5,264 nt of DNA from Oscillospiraceae bacterium (GTDB lineage: Bacteria > Bacillota > Clostridia > Oscillospirales > Acutalibacteraceae). Below are positions 1-5,264 of the stretch, one piece after another. Under the pieces are notes generated by a model, which did not search any database, was not told where the DNA came from, and saw only the letters and a list, made by a program, of their open reading frames with translations. The position numbers were made by a program, and so were the translations under genes. Within the stretch, counting starts at the first letter, position 1. Each line of letters opens with the position of its first letter. The stretch lies in assembly GCA_003520555.1 (NCBI GenBank), contig DOUO01000161.1:1-5264 (forward strand), written 5' to 3'.

Positions 1-92
1 AGAAGGAAGGCAAAAAGCGCATGCGGCAGCTCGGAACGGTTGAGGTTCCTCAGGAAGCGTTTATGGCGGTTCTTAAGCTGGACACGGATTAA
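1..92 (+). CDS. lepA: Elongation factor 4 (LepA), C-terminal end, partial
   Basis: Only the last 29 codons are present, read from base 3 and ending at the TAA at 90-92; the start lies outside the window. The visible tail contains GKKRMRQLG, then VEVPQEAFMAVLKLD. This closely matches the C-terminus of LepA as I recall it (GKKRMKQIG...VELPQEAF in E. coli), a nearly invariant signature of this family. LepA is a translational GTPase related to EF-G that acts on the ribosome; the conserved tail belongs to its unique C-terminal domain, which reaches toward the tRNA and peptidyl transferase region. The GTPase domain cannot be seen, so intactness cannot be judged. The gene ends normally, and a terminator 24 bases downstream separates it from the cell-wall genes. 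Identification rests on a short but very characteristic segment. Confidence 0.87.
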   Translation, partial: KEGKKRMRQLGTVEVPQEAFMAVLKLDTD

Positions 93-115
93 CCGGTTAA
101 GAAGAATAAATCGCG

Positions 116-149
116 GACAGACAGGCTTAACGGCTTGTCTGTCTTTTTT
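116..149 (+). terminator. Intrinsic terminator after lepA
   Basis: Bases 116-126 (GACAGACAGGC) pair with 133-143 (GCTTGTCTGTC) over 11 base pairs with a single G-U wobble, closing a 6-base loop at 127-132. The stem is followed directly by six T residues (144-149), a C, and three more T. This is a textbook Rho-independent terminator. It should end the lepA transcript and isolate it from the promoter at 198-226. Confidence 0.93.
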
Positions 150-197
150 CTTTGCTCAGCCGCCGGACGCAAACTGATTTGAAGATAGTATAAAATA

Positions 198-226
198 TTG
201 ACAATGAAATGGTTTTGAGGTATTAT
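198..226 (+). promoter_or_regulatory. Sigma-A (sigma-70 type) promoter for the SEDS-PBP genes
   Basis: A perfect -35 hexamer TTGACA (198-203) is followed by an optimal 17-base spacer and TATTAT (221-226), five of six matches to TATAAT. The surroundings are markedly AT-rich compared with the coding DNA. Transcription would start near base 233, giving a leader of roughly 33 bases before the ATG at 266. A TATAAT at 228-233 is also present, but it lies 24 bases from TTGACA and is less suitable. The consensus quality suggests vegetative, housekeeping expression rather than a sporulation sigma factor. No operator or riboswitch fold was recognised in the short leader. Confidence 0.8.
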
Positions 227-250
227 TTATAATGTATAACTATGAATAAA

Positions 251-258
251 AAGGAGGT
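251..258 (+). promoter_or_regulatory. Strong ribosome binding site that sets the start at 266
   Basis: AAGGAGGT is an almost complete complement to the 3' end of 16S rRNA, and the GGAGG core ends 8 bases before the ATG at 266. An in-frame ATG at 242 would place this site inside the coding region, and it has no Shine-Dalgarno sequence of its own. The site therefore decides in favour of 266. Confidence 0.92.
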
Positions 259-265
259 CTGCGGA

Positions 266-1942
266 ATGCCTGATTTATCAATTATTTTTGACGCCGGCGT
301 TGTGGCTCTGCGAATGCTGCTGCCCGTATACGCAATCGTCATTGTGTACCAGTGCTACGCGGCAATGCGCCGCCGCAGACGAACCGAGAAACCGCTTGTA
401 ACCCTGTGCGATATGAAAACCGGCAAGGTTATACCCGTGCTGTTTTGGGAAAACTCAATCGGCAGAAGCAAGTCAAGCGACGTTTACGTTCCCGATTTGG
501 CGGTTTCGCGAAATCACTGCGTTTTGTTAAGACGCAGCGACGGTTGGTTTATCACCGACACCGGCTCAACCGGAGGCACCTATGTAAACGGCGTGCCTGT
601 TCAGGGCAGAGCCCAAGTGCTTATTAACGACGTAATAAAAATAGGCTCAACAGAGTTTGAATTCCGCAGGGGCGACGAATTTCAGGCTCCGCTCAGGTCA
701 AGCTGGTTCTTTTCAAAGGTCAGTGACAAGCCCGCCATAAAGCCGTGGAAGCTTATGCTCATGGTTACGCTGTTCCACTTCTTCATGGCTGTTGAAGCCG
801 TGTTCTGGAACGACGGCACAAACCCGCTTGCTCCGATTGTGCTTTTCGGCGCGCTGGCGGCGGTGGAATGGGGCTTCTTTTCCGTTTCGTACTTCGCTTT
901 GCGAAGAGTAAACTTTGAGCTTGAATCGCTGGGACTTTTCCTGACGGGCATAGGCGTAATGATGCTTGTGCGGCAGGTTGAAAAATCCGCCTACGTCCAG
1001 CTTATCGCGGCGGCTGTGGGCATGATAATATTCTGCGTAATCATCAAGCTTATCGAGGATCCCGACAAAATCAGCAAGCTCAGGTTTCCCATGATGATTG
1101 TGGCTGTGCTGCTGCTTCTGACAAGCATACTGTTCGGTAAAATTACCAAGGGCGCGGCAAACTGGATTTTCATCGGTCCGTTTTCAATTCAGCCCTCCGA
1201 GCTTGTTAAAATTATTTACATATTCATCGGCGCGGGCACGCTTGACAAACTGCAAACAAAGCAAAACCTGCTTGAATTTATCATCTTTTCGGTAATTTGC
1301 GTAGGCTTGCTTGCGCTCATGGGCGACTTCGGTACAGCTCTTATATTTTTTGTAACTTTCCTGCTTATCGCGTTTATGCGTTCGGGAGATATCAAAACCG
1401 TTATTCTGGCGGTTGCCGCCGCGGCGTTCGGCGTAACCTTTGTGCTGAGGTTTAAGCCCTACGTCGCCGACCGCTTCAAGGCGTGGCGCCATGTTTGGGA
1501 ATACGCGCAGGCAGAGGGTTACCAGCAAACCCACGTGCTCACCTTTATTGCCAGCGGCGGACTTTTCGGCGTGGGAATAGGCAACGGCTATCTTAAGCAG
1601 GTTGCCGCCTCCGAAAGCGACCTGGTTTTCGGACTCCTGGCCGAGGAAATGGGCATAATTGTGGCGATTACAATCGCGCTTTCGGTTGCATTGCTTGTAA
1701 TTTACACGCGCGCAATCACAACGCGCAGCCGCAGCACCTTCTATTCAATTTCCGCATGCTGTGCCGCCGGACTTCTTGTGGTTCAGCTCTCGCTTAACAT
1801 TTTCGGCGCAACCGACATCCTTCCGCTCACGGGCGTTACCTTCCCGTTTATCAGCAGCGGCGGTTCAAGCATAATGTCGGTTTGGGGCTTGCTCGCGTTT
1901 ATCAAGGCGGCGGACGAAAGAACATACTCAATTAAAAGATAG
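266..1942 (+). CDS. FHA domain fused to a FtsW/RodA/SpoVE (SEDS) peptidoglycan glycosyltransferase
   Basis: This is a membrane protein of 558 residues; SEDS proteins usually have about 370-450. Helix 11-33 is followed by RRRRR (35-39), which predicts that the next domain is cytoplasmic. Residues about 43-135 form an FHA domain: IGR (65-67), SRNH (81-84), DTGSTGGTYVNG (98-109). From about 162 on there are roughly 12 hydrophobic segments with SEDS signatures: GAANWIFIG (296-304), QPSELVK (309-315), GDFGTAL (353-359), GGLFGVGIGNG (431-441), SESDLVF with the likely catalytic Asp452, LAEEMG (458-463) and TGVTFPFISSGGSS (522-535). SEDS enzymes polymerise lipid II into glycan strands with a partner class B PBP, which is encoded next. 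Two helices more than canonical RodA precede the QPSE motif, as in actinobacterial RodA. The start at 266 follows from its ribosome binding site; ATG 242 would add 8 residues. Family assignment is very secure. Whether it acts in elongation, division or sporulation cannot be told from sequence. Confidence 0.95.
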   Translation: MPDLSIIFDAGVVALRMLLPVYAIVIVYQCYAAMRRRRRTEKPLVTLCDMKTGKVIPVLFWENSIGRSKSSDVYVPDLAVSRNHCVLLRRSDGWFITDTGSTGGTYVNGVPVQGRAQVLINDVIKIGSTEFEFRRGDEFQAPLRSSWFFSKVSDKPAIKPWKLMLMVTLFHFFMAVEAVFWNDGTNPLAPIVLFGALAAVEWGFFSVSYFALRRVNFELESLGLFLTGIGVMMLVRQVEKSAYVQLIAAAVGMIIFCVIIKLIEDPDKISKLRFPMMIVAVLLLLTSILFGKITKGAANWIFIGPFSIQPSELVKIIYIFIGAGTLDKLQTKQNLLEFIIFSVICVGLLALMGDFGTALIFFVTFLLIAFMRSGDIKTVILAVAAAAFGVTFVLRFKPYVADRFKAWRHVWEYAQAEGYQQTHVLTFIASGGLFGVGIGNGYLKQVAASESDLVFGLLAEEMGIIVAITIALSVALLVIYTRAITTRSRSTFYSISACCAAGLLVVQLSLNIFGATDILPLTGVTFPFISSGGSSIMSVWGLLAFIKAADERTYSIKR

Positions 1943-1975
1943 CGGCTTTTCGGATTATTCTGAGGAAGTGATTAT

Positions 1976-3379
1976 ATGAAACGGATAATGCGGAGAAACA
2001 CGTTGATTCTGCTGTTCGCGCTTGCCTTTATCGGCGGAATCGGGTTTTTCTCCTTTGAGCTGATTGTAAACGCCGGTTCATGGGTTGACCAGCCGTACAA
2101 CGCCCATGTTTCGGGCAGCGGCGGTCTGGAACAGGCAGGAGCTATTTATGACCGCAACGGCTATGCCCTTGCGCAAACACAGGACGGCGCGCGCGTTTAT
2201 AACGACAACCCGAGCGTTCGCCGCGGACTTTTGCACACTGTCGGCGACAACAGCCTCAACATCTCAACCGCGGTACAAAGCAAGTACCGTTCACAGCTTT
2301 CGGGCTACAGCCTCATCTGGGGCTTAAATATGCCGCAGTCAATGCGCGCTACTCATGACATTACTCTCACCGTGGACGCAACAACCTGCGCGGCGGCTTA
2401 CGACGTGCTTTCAAGCTACAATAAAAAAGGCGCGTGCGTGGTATATAATTATAAGACGGGCGAGGTGATTTGCTCGGTCAGCACGCCGGGATACGACCCC
2501 GCAAATCCGCCCGAAATCAATGAAAGCAACGAAAAGGAATACGACGGCGTTTACCTTGACAACGTGCTCTCCTCAACCTACACTCCGGGCTCAATCTTCA
2601 AGATTATAACCTCGGCGGCGGCAATGGAGAACATGCCCGACCTTTACACACGCACCTGGAACTGCACGGGTGAAAAGGAAATCGGCGGAAACAAGGTCAC
2701 ATGTACGGAAACACACGGTGAAATCGACTACAAAACAGCCATGTCGCGTTCATGTAACATAGCCTTTGCCGAAATGGCCGTTGAAATGGGCAAGGACGTT
2801 ATGAGCTCCGCCGCAAAAAAGGCGGGAATAAACAAATCCTTTGAGGTCGACGACGTCAATACCGCCAAAGGCCATTTTGACGTTGCAAAGGCAGACCAAA
2901 ACCAGCTTGCCTGGTCAGGTATAGGTCAGTACGACGACACCGTGAATCCCATGCAAATGGCAATGCTCTGCGGAGCTATAGCCAACGGCGGCAAGGCGGT
3001 TAATCCCACATATATCAAGGACGGTTCGGGAGATTTGCTCAAGCTTATCGGATTTAAAAAGCCGTCCGAACACGAAATGTTTAACTCAACCACCGCCGGC
3101 AAGCTTGACGAAGTAATGCGTTATACCGTCAGCGAATATTATAACTACCAGCGCTCGGGGCTGTTTGAAGGCCTTTCGGTATGCGCAAAGACCGGCACAG
3201 CCGAGGTCGGCGACGGCAAGAACCCAAACGCCTGGATGGTCGGCTATTCTCAGGACAACGACGCGCCGCTTGCCTTTGCCTGCGTGGTGGAGGATTCCGG
3301 CTACGGCTTTGAATACGCCTGTCCCGTGGCGGACGCCGCAATGAAGGCCGCGGCGGCATGCCTGCGCGGAGGACGTTAA
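1976..3379 (+). CDS. Short class B penicillin-binding protein (transpeptidase), PbpA-like
   Basis: This 467-residue protein crosslinks peptidoglycan stem peptides outside the membrane. A short basic N-terminus (MKRIMRR) precedes a single membrane anchor at about 8-30. A reduced N-terminal module follows, containing GAIYDRNGYALA (55-66), the motif typical of class B PBPs. The transpeptidase domain spans about 130-462 with all three catalytic motifs: SIFK (nucleophile Ser206, Lys209), SCN (259-261) and KTGT (405-408). GIGQYD (315-320) and IANGG (335-339) are further family signatures. No PASTA repeats or glycosyltransferase domain are present. Size and motif spacing resemble actinobacterial PbpA (about 490 residues) more than the larger PBP2 or SpoVD. 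Cys230 and Cys243 flank the active-site region. The gene starts 33 bases after the SEDS gene, with GAGGAAG at 1962-1968 as ribosome binding site and no visible promoter, so the two are almost certainly co-transcribed and form one synthase. An internal ATG (codon 5) is a less well placed start. Confidence 0.95.
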   Translation: MKRIMRRNTLILLFALAFIGGIGFFSFELIVNAGSWVDQPYNAHVSGSGGLEQAGAIYDRNGYALAQTQDGARVYNDNPSVRRGLLHTVGDNSLNISTAVQSKYRSQLSGYSLIWGLNMPQSMRATHDITLTVDATTCAAAYDVLSSYNKKGACVVYNYKTGEVICSVSTPGYDPANPPEINESNEKEYDGVYLDNVLSSTYTPGSIFKIITSAAAMENMPDLYTRTWNCTGEKEIGGNKVTCTETHGEIDYKTAMSRSCNIAFAEMAVEMGKDVMSSAAKKAGINKSFEVDDVNTAKGHFDVAKADQNQLAWSGIGQYDDTVNPMQMAMLCGAIANGGKAVNPTYIKDGSGDLLKLIGFKKPSEHEMFNSTTAGKLDEVMRYTVSEYYNYQRSGLFEGLSVCAKTGTAEVGDGKNPNAWMVGYSQDNDAPLAFACVVEDSGYGFEYACPVADAAMKAAAACLRGGR

Positions 3380-3431
3380 GCATATAATATAGTATACAAT
3401 CCCACTTAACATAGAAAGGAAGCAGAACAAG

Positions 3432-5264
3432 ATGAATTTTTTGAAAGCTATGTTCGGCAACTACAGCAAGCGTGAAGTTAAGCGAATTAAACCGCTCAGC
3501 GAAAAAGTGCTTGCCCTGGAGGATAAATACGCCGCAATGAGTGAAAGCGAGCTGAAAAAACAGACCGCGGTGCTCAAGGAACGCCTTGCAAACGGCGAAA
3601 CCACCGACGACATCCTGCCCGACGCCTTTGCGGTTTGCCGCGAGGCAAGCTGGCGCGTGCTCGGAATGAAGCACTTTCCGGTTCAGGTTCTCGGCGGCAT
3701 TGTTCTTCATCAGGGACGTATTGCCGAAATGAAAACAGGTGAAGGTAAAACCCTCGTGGCAACCCTTCCCGCGTACCTCAACGCCCTTACGGGCGAAGGC
3801 GTGCACATTGTAACCGTCAACGATTACCTTGCGCGCCGCGACTCCGAATGGATGGGCAAGCTTTACAAATACCTCGGTCTTACCGTAGGTCTTATTACTC
3901 ACGACCTTGAAAACTCACTCAGAAAGGAAGCCTATGCCGCGGACATTACTTACGGCACAAACAATGAGCTCGGCTTTGATTACCTGCGTGACAACATGGT
4001 TGTATACAAAGAAAACAAGGTTCAGCGCGGTCACGCCTTTGCCATCGTCGACGAGGTTGACTCAATCCTCATAGATGAAGCCAGAACTCCGCTTATTATT
4101 TCCGGCCAGGGCGAAAAATCTACCGATATGTACGAAAGAGCCGACGCCCTTGCAAAGACGCTGAAGCTTCAGCGCTTCACAGAGCTTGACGCAAAGGACG
4201 ACATGGAGGAGTACTACAGAGAAAACGGTATTGACTACGTTGTTGATGAAAAGCAAAAAACCGCCACGCTCACACAGCTCGGCGTTAAAAAGGCTGAGGA
4301 GTTCTTTAAAATCGAAAACCTTACCGACCCCGATAACCTTGAAATTCAGCACCACGTAAACCAGGCAATCAAGGCTAACGGCGTAATGAAGCTCGACGTT
4401 GACTACGTTGTAAAGGACGGCGAGGTTATTATCGTTGACGAATTCACCGGCCGTTTGATGTACGGCAGACGCTTCAACGAAGGTCTGCATCAGGCAATCG
4501 AGGCAAAGGAAGGCGTAAAGGTTCAAAGCGAAAGCAAAACCCTTGCGACAATCACCTTCCAAAACTATTTCCGCCTTTACACCAAGCTTTCGGGTATGAC
4601 CGGTACCGGTGAAACCGAAAGCGAGGAATTCCAGGAAATCTACAAGCTTGACGTTGTTGAGATCCCCACCAACAAACCCGTAATCCGTGAAGATCTGCCC
4701 GACTCCGTATTCAAGACCGAAAACGGCAAGTTCAACGCCGTAATCGACCAAATCGTTGAGGCAAATAAGAAAGGACAGCCGGTTCTTGTAGGTACAATCT
4801 CAATTGAAAAATCCGAGCTTCTTTCAAAAATGCTCAAGCGCAGGGGAATCCGGCACAATGTCCTCAACGCGAAACAGCACGAAAAGGAAGCGGAAATCAT
4901 TGCCCAGGCAGGTAAATTCGGCGCGGTAACAATCGCTACCAACATGGCAGGCCGCGGTACCGATATCATTCTCGGCGGTAACGCCGAATACATGGCAAAG
5001 GCTTCCATGCGCAAGCAGGGTTATCCCGAGGAGCTTATTGAGGAAGCAACAGGCTACGCCGAAACCGAGGACGAGGAAATCCTTGAAGCGCGCAAAACTT
5101 TCCGTGAGCTCAACGAACAATATAAGGAAGAAATCAAGGACGAAGCCGATCAGGTTCGCGCCGCGGGCGGTCTTATGATTATCGGTACGGAACGTCACGA
5201 GTCACGCCGAATTGATAACCAGCTCCGCGGACGTTCGGGACGTCAGGGCGACCCGGGCGAAAGC
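3432..5264 (+). CDS. secA: Preprotein translocase ATPase SecA, N-terminal 611 residues, partial
   Basis: SecA drives secretory proteins through the SecYEG channel by ATP hydrolysis. The frame is open to the window edge, so the helical scaffold, most of the helical wing and the C-terminal linker are missing. Visible features are MKTGEGKT (Walker A, 100-107), [11 protein letters not shown] (127-137), [17 protein letters not shown] (173-189), [16 protein letters not shown] (206-221, Walker B/DEAD-like), the preprotein crosslinking domain from about 225 to 370, VDEFTGR (335-341), [10 protein letters not shown] (387-396), NMAGRGTDI (504-512), [16 protein letters not shown] (585-600) and [10 protein letters not shown] (600-609). 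Every motif expected in this part is intact. About 60 mostly charged residues (roughly 517-576) sit between LGGN and AAGGL. The ribosome binding site AAAGGAAG (3415-3422) lies 9 bases before the ATG. The 52-base gap from the PBP gene holds no terminator, so read-through is possible; TATAAT at 3383-3388 could be a weak promoter but has no convincing -35 partner. Confidence 0.97.
   Translation, partial: MNFLKAMFGNYSKREVKRIKPLSEKVLALEDKYAAMSESELKKQTAVLKERLANGETTDDILPDAFAVCREASWRVLGMKHFPVQVLGGIVLHQGRIAEMKTGEGKTLVATLPAYLNALTGEGVHIVTVNDYLARRDSEWMGKLYKYLGLTVGLITHDLENSLRKEAYAADITYGTNNELGFDYLRDNMVVYKENKVQRGHAFAIVDEVDSILIDEARTPLIISGQGEKSTDMYERADALAKTLKLQRFTELDAKDDMEEYYRENGIDYVVDEKQKTATLTQLGVKKAEEFFKIENLTDPDNLEIQHHVNQAIKANGVMKLDVDYVVKDGEVIIVDEFTGRLMYGRRFNEGLHQAIEAKEGVKVQSESKTLATITFQNYFRLYTKLSGMTGTGETESEEFQEIYKLDVVEIPTNKPVIREDLPDSVFKTENGKFNAVIDQIVEANKKGQPVLVGTISIEKSELLSKMLKRRGIRHNVLNAKQHEKEAEIIAQAGKFGAVTIATNMAGRGTDIILGGNAEYMAKASMRKQGYPEELIEEATGYAETEDEEILEARKTFRELNEQYKEEIKDEADQVRAAGGLMIIGTERHESRRIDNQLRGRSGRQGDPGES

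Noticed and set aside
242..265. In-frame upstream ATG that would extend the SEDS protein by 8 residues
   Set aside because: It has no ribosome binding site, lies within about 10 bases of the expected transcription start, and its extension would encode the near-perfect AAGGAGGT that serves the ATG at 266.
352..627. + strand open frame of 91 codons within the FHA region
   Set aside because: It is an Arg-rich shadow in another frame of the FHA-coding sequence, which itself shows clear domain motifs.
2444..2449. TATAAT inside the PBP gene as a possible internal promoter
   Set aside because: No -35 hexamer is present at 16-18 bases upstream, and no gene start follows at a sensible distance.
3375..3410. 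Inverted repeat GTTAAG/CTTAAC as a terminator after the PBP gene
   Set aside because: The stem is only 6 AT-rich pairs with a 24-base loop and no following T-run, so it cannot be supported as an intrinsic terminator.
3129..3902. Long open frame on the - strand (257 codons) across the PBP and secA junction
   Set aside because: It is antisense to the strongly supported PBP and SecA reading frames, crosses their intergenic gap, has no ribosome binding site that I can see and shows no recognisable domain. It is a by-product of codon bias on the + strand.
4062..4751. Open frame on the - strand (229 codons) opposite secA
   Set aside because: It is fully antisense to conserved SecA motifs, and its skewed Leu/Val/Phe composition is what the reverse of Glu/Lys/Asp-rich codons produces.
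4640..5198. Two overlapping - strand open frames of 124 codons opposite the SecA motor domain
   Set aside because: They overlap each other in different frames and lie opposite invariant SecA residues, with no independent coding signal.

Overview
The window looks like chromosomal sequence from an anaerobic Firmicute of the class Clostridia, perhaps an Oscillospiraceae/Ruminococcaceae-type gut organism. The evidence is strong AAGGAGG-type ribosome binding sites, a sigma-A-like promoter, mid-range GC content, a SecA with a long charged insertion in nucleotide-binding domain 2, and a cell-wall gene pair of a type I associate with Clostridia and Actinobacteria. The genus cannot be fixed from the sequence alone.

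Layout, all on the + strand. Bases 1-92 are the 3' end of lepA (elongation factor 4), closed by a clear intrinsic terminator at 116-149. A TTGACA/TATTAT promoter (198-226) then starts a new unit. Its first gene (266-1942) encodes a fused membrane protein: one N-terminal membrane helix, a cytoplasmic forkhead-associated (FHA) phosphothreonine-reader domain, and a 12-helix SEDS (FtsW/RodA/SpoVE) peptidoglycan glycosyltransferase. The second gene (1976-3379), 33 bases downstream, encodes a short class B penicillin-binding protein (PBP) transpeptidase with all catalytic motifs intact. After a 52-base gap comes secA (3432 to the window end), the preprotein translocase ATPase, cut by the window edge. 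No tRNA, rRNA, CRISPR, insertion sequence or large repeat was seen, and no gene-free stretch exceeds 300 bases.

How the genes work together: SEDS proteins polymerise glycan strands from lipid II, and a paired class B PBP crosslinks them, so genes two and three should form one peptidoglycan synthase. The main point of interest is that the N-terminal part of the SEDS protein (one membrane helix plus FHA, about 140 residues) has the same architecture as the free-standing actinobacterial protein FhaB/FipA, while the remainder and its partner resemble actinobacterial RodA and PbpA. In Mycobacterium these are separate genes in the fhaA-fhaB-pstP-rodA-pbpA-pknA-pknB cluster. Here the phospho-reader is covalently joined to the polymerase, which suggests direct control of wall synthesis by a Ser/Thr kinase encoded elsewhere. 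The SecA and LepA neighbours are housekeeping genes and need not be functionally linked.
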